The notes below the pieces were generated by a model. That model made no database searches, was not told the origin of the DNA, and saw nothing but the letters and a program-made list of their open reading frames with translations. A stretch of DNA of 36,228 nt from Heterostelium multicystogenum (lineage: Eukaryota; Evosea; Eumycetozoa; Acytosteliales; Acytosteliaceae), in NCBI GenBank assembly GCA_003667245.1, contig RCNN01000357.1, positions 1 through 36,228 on the forward strand, in the 5' to 3' direction. Below are positions 1 through 10,871 of the stretch, piece by piece (positions within the stretch are counted from its first letter, which is position 1; each line of letters starts with the position of its first letter). The position numbers were made by a program, and so were the translations under genes.

Positions 1-599
1 GAGGTTGAAAACTCAATGGTTTAAACTTATCTTTTTTTTATCTTCATCATCATCTGGAAGTATCAAATACATTATTAAATCTCTTCATTGTTTACTGCTA
101 TAATACTATAGTAGTTGTATTGCCATAAAGTAATCAAATAATGACAACTAGTTGGTATGAACAAGAGAATTCGCGCGAAAGGTGCAAAATAAAAAAAAAA
201 AAAGCATGAACACAAATAATTAGTATTAATATCCGCAATATGGTTTTTGCATTTTGGGCTAAATGTACAATTTTTATTATTATCAAAGAGATGATCTATC
301 TATAACTTTGATCCTGGTTGAACCTATAATAAATGATGATGATAATAAGAATAATACAATATATATTTATGTTAGTAATCGTGTTTACTTGTATGTTTAA
401 TTGATATTTAATGTTATGTTATATGATTTAGATTATACATATATACTTGTTTTAATAAATGATATTAAATAAATATGATGTAATATATAATATTATATTA
501 GTTAATAAATAGTATTTATATATTATAATTTATTAATATATTATATTAAAGTGAAACAGAGGTTGGATGATGATTGAGAGTATGTATGAATTGGATTGA
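1..599. other. A+T-rich spacer, no gene seen
   Basis: Low-complexity A+T-rich DNA downstream of the RidA-like gene, with many TAATA/ATATTA runs around 360-550 and A runs near 190. I see no conserved coding stretch, tRNA box pattern or long hairpin. It probably holds the 3' untranslated region of the minus-strand gene that ends at 600. Confidence 0.6.
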
Positions 600-1067
600 T
601 TAACAGACTTCAACGATCATTTCGATTTCGACGCAGGCACCCAATGGGATTTGAGCAACACCAAATGCAGAACGGGCATGTCTACCGACTTCACCGAAAA
701 CTTGGTTGAGGAGCTCGGAGCAACCGTTCATGACGAGATGGTGCTCGGTGAACTCGAGGGTAGAGTTGACGAGACCCATAACCTTGACGATACGCTTGAT
801 CTTGTTGAGATCACGGTGTGTGTGCGTGAAGAGTGGTAATCAAATCAACAGCGATGGAACGAGCGGCATCCTTTCCTTCTTCGGTGGTGATGTTGGCACC
901 GCACTTACCGGCCCAGACAGTACCATCTGAACGTCTAGCGTGTGACCGATGTGACCAGACAAGAATACAGTGTTACCAGTTTGGGCGGCCATAACGTAGG
1001 CAGCAACGTTGGTTGATGGCTTACCCAACTCGATGTTCAACTCCTTAAGCTTATCGTAGACTGACAT
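600..1067 (-). CDS. RidA/YjgF/UK114-family protein (two apparent frameshifts)
   Basis: About 155 residues, starting MSVYDKLKELNIELGKP. RidA-family proteins hydrolyse reactive enamine/imine intermediates released by PLP enzymes to 2-keto acids and ammonia. The order of conserved blocks is that of the longer YjgF subfamily: AAYVMAAQTGNTVFLSGHIG, then DGTVWAGKCGANITTEEGKD, then KRIVKVMGLVNSTLEF, NGCSELLNQVFGE and GRHARSAFGVAQIPLGACVE, ending EIEMIVEVC. The Arg in HARSAFG sits where the substrate-carboxylate-binding Arg lies in RidA enzymes. The frame changes near 930-945 and again in a CACACACA stretch near 815-822. Both flanks are well conserved, so I read the changes as sequence errors. No signal peptide, so cytosolic or mitochondrial. 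The family call is firm; the exact substrate is not known. Confidence 0.9.
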
Positions 1068-1385
1068 TTCTCTTTTATTCTTCTTTGTGTTTAATTTAGT
1101 TCAACAACTAATGTTTTAAAACTTTAAAGATTTTGAGGCTCACACTCACAGCTGTTGCAACTTCAACATTTTTTATAATTTAAAATTCAAATTTGGTTTT
1201 TAAATAATCCACTTTCACCCGAAACAACCAGGATCCTAACACCCTGTATAGTTTCTAAACATTCTTTGGTCCCAAAGAGTACTTAGTCTCATTTATATGG
1301 GTTCTAAAGAAAATCAAAAGAGTCTTTCAATATAGGTAAATTTGAATCCTTCAAGATACATATGTATTATTAATAAAGTGATTGA
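1068..1385. promoter_or_regulatory. Short divergent spacer upstream of the RidA-like gene
   Basis: About 320 bases between the RidA start and the orphan coding fragment. It should contain the RidA promoter; A+T-rich stretches lie at 1170-1210 and 1370-1380. No specific element can be defended from sequence alone. Confidence 0.4.
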
Positions 1386-1741
1386 AGTGATTATGAGTTC
1401 CACTTGCTATACATCAATAAAAGCTCAACAAATTTCACAATCAATGTCAATGGTAGCGTACAGGGAGTCACCGATGCTTCTGTGAAAAACACCATTTCCT
1501 TTGGTGGGAACCCACACCTTCTCAGTCTCCTACAAAGTAACCAATCCAAATGATCCACCCATCTACACCGGACTCTATACCCATTTGGGATTCCCAAAAG
1601 ACAGGATGGTTCGGAAGAAAGAGTGACATCAAATCCACCAAAGACTATGATGACATCATTCAACCGATCCGACTTGTCAACACTGCCGAGTGTATTTCAA
1701 TCCAGACAGAAGATACTCCCGCTGGTTCTCAAATGGAATAA
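1386..1741 (+). pseudogene. Orphan coding fragment, 5'-truncated, one frameshift
   Basis: From 1386 a frame stays open without a usable ATG (TGA at 1383). It reads LYINKSSTNFTINVNGSVQG and VTDASVKNTISFGG. After a one-base shift near 1505 it continues THTFSVSYKVTNPNDPPIYT, GLYTHLGFPKDRMVRKKSD and IIQPIRLVNTAECISIQTED, to a stop at 1739-1741. Base composition and the alternating beta-like pattern look like real coding sequence, richer in G+C than the flanks. I do not recognise the family. It may be the last exon of a gene whose upstream part is missing, a decayed duplicate, or a gene disrupted by assembly error. There is no obvious partner exon upstream. Confidence 0.45.
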
Positions 1742-1844
1742 CACTATACTTGTGTATACCGATAGCAAGGTAATAGAATAAATTGTAAAGTTGGATATTA
1801 TTATTATTATTATTACTGATGTTTATTGAGTTGATTGACGTGGT

Positions 1845-4800
1845 TCAACTTTGAGTGATTGGGCATGGAGTTCTTTCTCGTAGCAGTTTGCTTGTTACGT
1901 TGAGGATATGTTTCTTGATTGGCTCAATCAACTGGAATTTGAGGTTGGAAACTTGGTGGTAAACTTGAAGTTCCTTGATGATTCGATAGATGAGACGGAA
2001 CTTTTCAACGTTAATCATACCATTTGGAGTGAATGTATCGTTGGCCTCTTCAATAGCAATCAAATCCTTTGGATAGATTGCCAAATAAGGTACAACCTTG
2101 GTTGTTGATGCTTTGAGGGCCTCTCTGTAGTTTTTGTAGTTCATAGACATGTCGTACAAGGTTTCAAGTGACTTGTAATCGCCAAGAGTCTTTGCTGGAA
2201 TCTTGTCCCATGTGTTTTTCAATCTGGAAATAGAAGAATGGTTCAATCCACCTACAATCGCTGCGGCACAGTTGAAATTACCAATTTCAACACACACTAT
2301 TTGATGATGATGAAAAGAAAGTTAGTTAGGATTAAGATGGATGGCTGCAGAAGTGGTAGCACTCAACATACCTTGGCAACTTCAATAAAGAATGAGATAG
2401 AGGTAACTCTTTCTTGAACTTTTCTCTTTTGAAAGAATTTCGGTTGAGGTCCAGCGTGCCCACTGGTTGAAACGTTCGACCATTTGATGGAATTCTGGCG
2501 AGAGCTCGTGCTTGGTGAATGCCTTGTGAAGGAATTGGAGATGGGGAATCGATGTAAAAAGCTCCATGTCGATAATGGTCATTTGGGATGCAATAGTTTG
2601 TGCACCGATTGAATAGATATCAATGTCATTCTCGTCCTTGAACTTCATAACTGCAATATTGGCAAGAGGCTTCTTGACCTTCGAGTAGAAACTGTTTCCA
2701 CGCTCGTATAGAGTCTTGATGGGAGCTGACAATTGGAAGTATGATTTGAAATAGTTGAAAAAGTTGGAGGTAGGAGAGCCTGGAGCAGGAGCGTGAAGCT
2801 CAATGAAGGACTTTAGTTTGGAGAGGAACATCAGGTCTGTAGATAGTTGCTTCTGGTGTAGCTTCATCCAGAACATTCCTACAGAGAGCACTGTCAATGC
2901 CAACTCGGTCTGCCATGGTTTTGGCGCAATCGATTCTTCAAGAGGGGACTGTCTTTTTGAAGTAGTAGACCATCAACTCAAGGAAGTCAGTGGGGTGACT
3001 TGAAGTAGTAGTCATAGGTGTAGAAGATGGTGTAGTTGTAGTCGGTGTCACGGTTGTTTCAAGTCAATCAGACGTTCAAACAACTTTTCAAAGGTAGCGC
3101 TTTTTACATAGGAAATCTCCTTGATGATGAATTGGATATCTGGTTGGCTGTCAAAGTGTCCATCAAAGTCTTGGATGATGTGAACCAAGGATAGCACTTC
3201 TCTGTCGTCGTGTCCGTTTGCTGCTGTTGCTGGTAGTCAACTTGTTTGAAGTTGTGTCGCTGCGATACAGTACCTTTGAAAAGGTTGCACACAAACTGAA
3301 GAGTGAGAGCTTTGACTTTGGTTTGATGAGTTGTGAGCTTGTGAGAGGAGTTGATGGAGCTGACAAGTTGGCTGGTGTATTTGAGATTGAGCCAGAGCCA
3401 ATCTCTCCCAGCGAGGACAATGTGGTGTTTGATGTATTGCTGTTGGTTGGCGAGTTGCTGCCGTCGTCCAGGTTGAATTGGGGTGGAGTCATTGGCGATA
3501 GAGGAATTGGAATTGAAGTATGTTGGTTAGGATGCAATGGAGGTGTTGGTTGGCAGTTGGTGACGTTCTGTATGAACTCAATGATGAGTTTGAGAATGGA
3601 GCGATGAGTTGGTGGCAATGAAAGGAGGATGGATCGGGTCAACGATCTTCTGAATGGATTGTCATCGATGTAGACAACTGATACCAATGCACTGGCAGCC
3701 TTTCCAAGCAAGGCTTCAGGAATAGACTCAAAGAAGTTGAGGAGTGTTGCCGCAACCAGGTATGGATCGCTCTTGCTAAAATCAGAGACGATCGACTGTT
3801 CAATAGACTCTTTGAACGAACGTATCGCTGACTCCTCAACCTTGCGACTGAATAGATCTTCGAGGTTGACGTTGTAGCTGAGCAGTTCGAAACAGTTCTC
3901 CAAGAATTTCAACAAACGATCAAGAGTATCTTCGGTCACATTGATTGCAAAAATGGATTCGGCCTTCATGATCTTTTTGATAATCAGCTCGTCCCTGGAC
4001 GCTCTTTGATTCAATCTTTCTGAGAGCATCATCGATACTTTGAGCTTTTCGCCGTTCATCATCTTTTCTTTCTTACCAAACATTCTCCCAATGGTAGACT
4101 GTTTCTTTTTGTCTGTTGTTGTTGTGTTAGTAGAGTGCTAATTGGTGTAAAAGTAGTTGGGACTTACCAAGGGTCAAATCTTCTGAGGTTTGAGCAAGGG
4201 ACTGCAGAGATGGCGATGATTGGTTGCTTGTGGTAGATGATATCTTAGTTGTGTTGCTGATTTCCTCCGACTGATGCAGAGATGGTTATCTTGGGTTGGA
4301 AGCTTTCTTCGTCTTCTTCCTCGACAGAGTCACGCGAAAGCGACTTGGATCTCATTCTTGTCAGCTTTTGTTTTTCGTAGATCCTCGGCATTGTTTTCAT
4401 AGTACTCGGAGAAGTAACCTTTGGTTAGTTGTGATCGCTCTGCTGTGGTGTTGGCACGCTCCAGTCTGGTGGCAAGCTCATTTTCCTCTTGGTCCATTGC
4501 ATCGAGTGAGTCTGTAGTTGAAGCCGAAACATGAGCAGACATTCGCTTACCGGCCCACTTTCTCAACGATGTTGAATAGCTGCCTGTACTTTTTGATTTT
4601 GGATGGCCCGATTGAGGCTGTTGCTCTCCATTTCCATTGCCAACATTGTTGCTGAATGCAACTGACTTCTTTTGGAGATGACATTACCATGGAAGTGACT
4701 TCGACTGGTGCAACGTTAGGTGAAGAGTTTGCGCTGCTTTCTGTTGGTGGGGATATGCGCTTGAGCGAAGACTTCAAGCTAATCTCACTTGTGCATGTAT

Positions 4801-6494
4801 CAGTGTCGCTGTCGCTCAAGTCATTGGCCGAATAGTCGGTGAGTTGTGAGCGGTCCGATCTAGTATCACTCCAGAACTGGCGCTTGTAATCTTTTTCACG
4901 CTCTTTCTTCTCCTTCTTTGCGCTCTTTAGCTTCTCTTTCTCCCGCTCTTTGGCATCACGCTCACGCTGCTCCTTCTCCTTCTCTTTCTCTTTTTCGAGT
5001 TTCTTCAATGCCTTCTTTCTCTTTTCCGAAGTGAAATGGTTTGCTCAAACTGGATTGTACTAAGACTCTCTGAAATCTTCAAGTTCGAATCCTCAAGGCT
5101 GCGTATACGTTGCTCAAACGAATCGATGCGATGGTTGAATGTGTTGAATCTAGTGTCGTCACGCGACTCAATTGCATGTTGGACCAGCTGCTTCTCCACA
5201 GCCTGGACATCGAGCTCCTGTTGTTCAGCAGCAGTGTTATTTATATTTATCTCAGAGTATCTCTTTAGACGTGCTTCGGAAATCTTCAGTCTGGCTTCCA
5301 ATTTCATTACAGTGTGATTCCAACTCGCGCCTGCACATTATTTCATTGCTCAACATTTGTGAGAGGTCTTCCACTAACTTGTTTGTCTTTGACAACGATA
5401 GCTCAAGTTTGCAACAACTTTTCAGAGTCGGAAATAGTTGTATTCTTCAACTTATTAATTTGCTTATCGATCAAATCGTCAATTGTGATACCATTGCTGT
5501 CGCTGCTGCTATCCGCTGTTGGTGCCGTTGATGCAGTGGTATTTGAATCTGTGATATAAGTTCTGGGAGGAAGTGAGGGAGCGGGCTTCTTGACTGTTGC
5601 TGTCAAAGGAGGTGATTGGGTATTCGGACTTGAGCTATTTGATGATGAAGGTGTTGAACTGTTGGAAGTTGTTGCGGTGTTTCCTAATTTTTTTAGAGGT
5701 AAACTTGTGAAGTTGTTGAAGTTGAAGTTGAAGTTGAAGTTGAAGTTGTTTGTGTCGAGGTTGATGATGAGGGTTTGGAAGTTGATTTTAAAGTTGTGGA
5801 CGACGATTTTGAACTTGGTTTGGGATGTTGGTTTGCTTATACTGGATGATGTTGGCTTACTGTCTTTACTTTCTTTGCTGTCCTTATTATCATGAGATGT
5901 TTGTTGGAGTTGTTGGATCTGTTGTAAATCACTATTGGCCTCCTCTGCTTCCTCTGGCTTCCCTGACCACACCAATGAAAAGATGCTCTTGATACTCTTT
6001 CTTCCTTCCGTTTTCATTCTGGATGGCATTGTTCTGTGATCCCGAGGTAGGATTGCTGCTGCTTTTTTGATGGGGTTGAAGCAGTTGAAGCAGTTGGAGC
6101 AGCTACCGATGTCGAACTCGATGAAGGTGTGGTTGTTTAACAGGTGTTTTTAAGGAAGAAGCTGTGGAGCTTGGTGGTGTTGTGGTTGGCTTTGTCGAGG
6201 TCAAACTGGGCGATGTGGATTGGTGGCGTTGTGACACTGCCAACTTTCCGGTTTGGATAGATGATTGAGATTTTGATTTATTGTTGGCATGTAAGGGTGA
6301 TGTGGTGAGGAAGGTGATCGCGCAGATAGGGGTGGTGAGGTTACTCCCTCAGGTGGATTGCTGCTGCCAACATATGAAATCTGTGAGGAAATATCTTTTT
6401 TGCTTCCAGTACTGAAATGATTCTTTTTTATTTAGGTCCTTGGGGGTGAAGCCGCGACTGTACTGAGATTTGGTGATGACTTTGAAGATGCCAT
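1845..6494 (-). CDS. RhoGAP-like / REM / RasGEF multidomain signalling protein
   Basis: Roughly 1,500 residues. Its likely job is to load GTP on Ras proteins and possibly act on Rho/Rac. In order: a Ser/Pro/Thr-rich N-terminus from 6494 (MASSKSSPNLSTVAASPP); an FNFNFN repeat (about 5715-5748); a charged coiled coil (about 4900-5450); an acidic linker; a RhoGAP-like domain (about 3265-3990) with DPYLVAATLLNFFESIPEAL, LPPTHRSILKLIIEFIQNV, a long Ser/Asn/Pro insert and LSLFSLCATFSKVLYRS; REM (about 2790-3180) with KSATFEKLFERLIDL and TDFLELMVYYFKK; and the CDC25/RasGEF domain to the stop, with IDIYSIGAQTIASQMTIIDM, FNQWARWTSTEIL and NFNCAAAIVGGLNHSSISRL. Two introns fit: 4113-4167, and 2297-2371 (the junction of the latter is off by a base in a TG run). 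At least ten apparent frameshifts and one in-frame TAA near 6430 interrupt it; I treat these as errors. Dictyostelids have many RasGEFs, so I assign no symbol. Confidence 0.85.
5715..5748. repeat. GTTGAA hexanucleotide tandem repeat inside the RasGEF gene
   Basis: Five perfect GTTGAA units plus a partial one. On the coding (minus) strand they encode alternating Phe-Asn, flanked by Asn-rich sequence. It lies in the low-complexity N-terminal half, outside any predicted domain. Confidence 0.85.
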
Positions 6495-8647
6495 CTTTTA
6501 TATTTGAAAAAAAAATTATTATACTATATATATTACAACAATATAAATACAAATACAATAGATATAATTTTTCTTTATATATTTATATATATGTTGAGAA
6601 GAGATAATTTATATATCTGTCTAGTTTGAAGAATGGAGTTATTGATGATTAAGTTTAAGTTAGGCCAATTGGTTAGTGAGTTGAACATTTGGGTTGAGCT
6701 GAGTTTAGTTTAGTTGTAGAAGAATGCCATCTACTCCTAACTACTTACGTACCTATACCAATATTGTAATTATTAAATCTATCTAAAATTGTCAAATTCT
6801 ATTTTATTTAGTTTGGAGTTGGTACGGTAAAGGACAGGCTAACCGGGGTATTCTAACAAGTACACACCAATGCAACAAAAACACAACACAACACAACACT
6901 CACAATTTGAGATATATGGAAATTGTTTTAAGTATCGATATTATTGGAAAGTGGAGTGGGTGGTTTGCAGAAGATTGAAAAAATAGTTGAAGCACAGTCT
7001 GTCAGTCAGTGCTGTTGTTGATTGTATGATTACCACTGTGAGTGTTATTGTCACTGTTTCTTTACTGTTCGTTATTATTAGTGATTGGTATAATTCTGAA
7101 ACAACTATTAATTATTATTGTGTGTTCTTTATCTGTCTGTCTGGTCCAACCTAGTTATTGATTATGAAGTACAATATGAATCAGATGACAATGAAATTGT
7201 AATTGAAAGGTAAGTTAAGGTAAGTTAAGAAAGTCCAAACCACCGAGGTGAGGGTTGTTGAGGTTAACAGTATAAATACAAATAAAAATAGTGGGGGTGA
7301 GAGTGGCAAGATGGGTTGTTTTATGAGTACAAAATTTTCTTTGAACTAAATTGATTTGGTTTGGATTGAATCTATCTAGATTGTTTTGATTGATTGTGAT
7401 ATATTTATGCTCAAGTTACTATACACTCTTGAGTTTGTTCTATTTAATTGAGGTGAGTGAGTGAGAAGTGAATGGGAGAGTATACAATGTAGTTTGATGA
7501 ATGTTATTAATTAATAATTTATTAGAATATAAATAAAAGATTGATCACAATCTACTCTTATATTATAATAATAATATTATTAATTAATTAATTAACTGTA
7601 AATCTTATCTAGTAATAGTTTGGTTAGATCTAGTGATGAAATTGATGGTGGTGTCTTTATTAGTTTTAAAAATAAGTTTGTAAAAAAGACATTTCGCGCT
7701 TACTACAAGAATTTATTTTTTTTTGAAATTTTTTTTTGATCAAAATTAAAAAAACAAAAGGAAAAAACCATAACGGTCAAACAAGTTTTCTAATAAAAAA
7801 AATTGATCCGTCATAATAATAGGAGTGGGTGCTATTTTTGATTAGAACGAGATTTGTTTATCAGCTCTTTATTGTTTGTTTTTATTTGTTTGCTCGTTTA
7901 AATCGTTGTAAGGTTGTCTTACCATATGTGTTTAAGATCGATGTGATATGTGATGTGAAGATTGACTTGGACCTCGATCATCATTTACTGTGATGAAGTT
8001 TAAACTTAAGTGGATAGCATTTAGGAAGTTAAAAAAAATCATTTGAATCTATTCACTACTTTAGCTTTGTAGACAATGACTCTTTTTTTAGATAGATCTC
8101 TTCTCCAACTTCTTTCTCCGATATAAACCTTCTATATTTGACAATGATTATCATTTTCTTCAATCATTGGAAAAACAAAAGAATATTCAAAAAGTTTTTT
8201 AATTAAAGTAGGAAGAATATACTATTTCTTATTGAAAAAGGTTAGAGTAAAACATAATATTACACAATAGTGATTAATCAAGTAACATAAATGAATCTTC
8301 CATATAAACTTGTAATCAAAAGGAAGTACCTATGCAAACACTAAAATTTTAAATCTAGAATGGAATCACTTGAAAAAATTCCCTTCCATTCCAGAATGAA
8401 AAATGAAAAAAAGCATCGATTCAATCAATTTTGCTAAAATATATTTGGAATGGAAGATCAACTTATGAATATAAATAGTACATCTAGGTTTCTATTTTAA
8501 TATCATCAAAATACAAATAATACAAATACAATATAATCAAATATTTATATAAAATCTTCCAAAAATTAACTTTATAAAATTAAAACTCTGTCCATCTACT
8601 CATCTATTACAAACAATATTAATATTCTTTATAAACAAATTATCAAA
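6495..8647. other. 2.1 kb spacer between divergent RasGEF and hydrolase genes
   Basis: No coding stretch with amoeba-like composition is visible. The first part is likely RasGEF promoter and leader. There are A-runs at 7740-7800, an ATTAATTAATTAA patch near 7578-7595 and ACACAACACAAC near 6880-6895. The last 300 bases form the hydrolase upstream region, including an inverted repeat listed separately (8383-8456). No RNA gene recognised. Confidence 0.5.
8383..8456. repeat. 11-bp inverted repeat upstream of the hydrolase
   Basis: CTTCCATTCCA at 8383-8393 and its exact reverse complement TGGAATGGAAG at 8446-8456 enclose 52 bases. A related half-site (GAATGGAAT) lies at about 8358-8366. It ends about 190 bases upstream of the hydrolase ATG, so it could be a paired regulatory site or a cruciform-prone element. 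Function is inferred only from position. Confidence 0.55.
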
Positions 8648-9628
8648 ATGAAAATAATTCTTTCTGTTTTAATAATATTATTTATAACATTGACCTACTC
8701 TCAAGAGTTCAATAATAATAATAATAATAATTAATAATAATAATAATAAATAATTTCAACTTTAAATATCAAACTATTAATAAAAATATTACCATCGACA
8801 ATGGAATAAATATCTTCTATAGAGAAGCTGGAAATCTCAGAAAGCCAGTATTCTTACTTCTTCATGGTTTTCCCATCATCTTCACATCAATTCAGAAATC
8901 TAATTCCACTACTTTCACCTTATTATCGTGTGATTGCTCCAGATTTACCAGGTTTTTGGTTTCACCGAAGTACCAGAGGCAAGAAATTACACCTATACTT
9001 TTGACAATCTTGCAAAGACCATTGGCCAATTTGTTGAAGCCCTCAAACTAGATAAGTTTTCCATCTATGTATTTGACTATGGAGCACCAGTTGGATATCG
9101 TCTTGCATTGGCTTATCCAGATAGAATCACTGGTATTGTTTCGCAGAACGGAAACGCCTACCTCGAAGGAATGGGTCCAGCATGGGAATTGATTGAAAAC
9201 TATTGGAAGAAACAACCACACAATCTAACCGTGAAGCTCTTCTTCCATTCCTTTCACTAGGATTGACCAAGTGGCAATACACCAATGGTGTACCAGAGAA
9301 CAAATTGAAATTGATTGCCCCAGAAACCTATAACTTGGATGCATCTCTTATGCAACGTCCTGGAAACAGTGATATCCAATTGGATCTCTTCTACGACTAC
9401 AGAAACAATCTTTCATTATATCCACAATTCCAAAGATACTTCCGAACCCATCAAAAGATTCCAATGTTGATTATTTGGGGAAAGAATGATCTCTTCTTCA
9501 TTCCACCAGGTGCCAATGCCTACAAGAGAGACAATCCAAATGCAGAAATCGAATTATTAGAAACTGGTCATTTTGCTTTGGAAACCGATCTTCAATATAT
9601 TGCCCTTAGAATACTTCAAGTTTTATAA
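8648..9628 (+). CDS. Secreted-type alpha/beta hydrolase (haloalkane dehalogenase / epoxide hydrolase-like)
   Basis: About 325 residues. The start at 8648 (AAAATG context) gives a signal peptide, MKIILSVLIILFITLTYSQE, then an AAT-repeat Asn run and the mature domain. Family marks: oxyanion-hole HGFP followed by SSSHQF; YRVIAPDLPGFG; nucleophile elbow VFDYGAPVGYRLALAYPDR, with Asp as likely nucleophile (family pattern G-x-D-x-G); the acid in MLIIWGKNDLFFIPPGA; and the catalytic His in LLETGHFALETD. An Asp nucleophile suggests epoxide hydrolase or dehalogenase chemistry rather than serine-esterase chemistry. Apparent frame changes fall in the AAT repeat near 8710-8755 (with in-frame TAA codons), near 8868, near 8955 and near 9215. 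Motifs continue in the right order, so I read one gene with sequence errors. The family is common in bacteria, so transfer is plausible. The substrate is unknown. Confidence 0.85.
8709..8756. repeat. AAT trinucleotide repeat with a phase slip
   Basis: An (AAT)n tract encodes an Asn run directly after the hydrolase signal peptide. An interruption (AATTAAT) changes phase, so the literal reading meets TAA codons. Typical dictyostelid microsatellite; the slip may be real allelic variation or an assembly error. Confidence 0.75.
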
Positions 9629-9704
9629 TTATAAAACTCATTTTGTAAAGTTTAAAATAAACTAATTACTTCTTTCCTTTCCATTTATAAAATAACTATC
9701 TTAA

Positions 9705-10186
9705 TCACTTAGCCAACATGACGCTATCAACCAGACGGTTTGGCTGGTGATTCCAGGCCTTATAAAACCATTTGGGAGAATTCGTCTGGGTCCTTGATAG
9801 TGATGAATTTGGTAGCTGATTTTCTAATGATCAGCAACAATGATTTGTCACTGGTGGTCTTACAATTCAAAGATGCAGTTTGTCCTGTCTTAAGCTTGAG
9901 TGACAAATCACCTTCAATATTAATATTGTTTTCCATAGTTGAAAATCTGCCAGTCCTCATCATCACAACCTAGATTGGAATTATTATGTTGTAGGTAAGA
10001 GAAATTAGGATCAACTTTTTTGAAATTCTCCTCAGCTTGGTGGGCGCCAACAACCAAACCAATTCCAGCATTATCATACAAATAGTATGAGCCAAGGCTG
10101 AGTTTCTTTGAACCATCCAATCTCCACTGGTGAGAAAATTGTGACTTTAATATTTTATTAATTTCTTTACTTATTTTAGTATCCAT
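9705..10186 (-). CDS. Small unknown protein (about 160 aa, two apparent frameshifts)
   Basis: Starts at 10186 with MDTKISKEINKILKSQFSHQ, then SLGSYYLYDNAGIGLVVGAH and KVDPNFSYLQHNNSN. After a shift near 9935 it continues INIEGDLSLKLKTGQTASLN and SLLLIIRKSATKFITIKDPD. The simplest stop is at 9760. A second shift near 9770 would instead extend the protein with KWFYKAWNHQPNRLVDSVML to a TGA at 9705-9707; I prefer that because the extension looks coding. Soluble, no signal peptide, no membrane segment. I do not recognise the family. It converges on the hydrolase with about 80 bases between the stops. Confidence 0.55.
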
Positions 10187-10871
10187 TATTTATTTACGAA
10201 TAATTTTTAATAAAACAAGATATATATTTTATATATTTACACAAATAGAAAGTGATTATAAATTTGAATAATGATAATAATAAAGGAACAATTGTGGCCT
10301 GAATTATAAATTTATGTGGAATCATTTCAACAGGGATTTGATTTATTAAAAAAATTGATTTAGAATTAAAAAAAACTAAAAAAAAAGAAGTGTCATTTTG
10401 ATTGATTCTTGATCGATCAAGCCCATTAACAGTTCCTACCCCTTAAATAGATAGATTTGTATACCAAAATTCCAACAAATACAAAACAATACAATTCCTT
10501 ATTTTTTCTTTGAATTCGAAATAAACAAATAATTAATTTGGATAAGAATATTATTATAAAACTAGTCATAACTTGTATTTTTGATCAAATTTGCATTCTA
10601 TTATTTATGTCCTCATCCGTGGTATCCAAGATGATTTTTTACAACAAAATATTAATTATAATTAATTATATTTTTTTAATGCAAAAATCATCTGATTCGG
10701 GTTACTCCTACATTTTCATTTCATCAAATTAATAGATAATTAGTTAGATATTTAGATTTCATTTATATATCTAAATATCAAGATATTAGTATAAAAATAG
10801 TACTACCACAAAATCAAATTACTTAAATCAGTTGTGTTGTTGTTGTTTGTGTCATTGCTCGTTTTGCAATA
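10187..10871. other. A+T-rich divergent spacer upstream of ecotin
   Basis: Between divergent starts at 10186 and 10872. It contains A and T runs, AATTAATTATATT patches near 10650-10670, and a TGTTGTTGTTGTTTGTGTC stretch just before the ecotin start. It probably holds both promoters. No credible gene. Confidence 0.5.

Noticed and set aside
295..345. Possible tRNA B-box (GGTTCAACC on the minus strand)
   Set aside because: No matching G+C-containing acceptor or anticodon stem around it; the surroundings are plain A+T-rich spacer.
3218..3607. 129-codon plus-strand open frame
   Set aside because: Antisense to the RhoGAP-like segment, whose minus-strand reading matches known domain motifs.
10538..10732. 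64-codon open frame upstream of ecotin
   Set aside because: It lacks an ATG at its start, is made of A+T-driven Ile/Leu/Phe codons and shows no conserved motif. It fits random spacer DNA.
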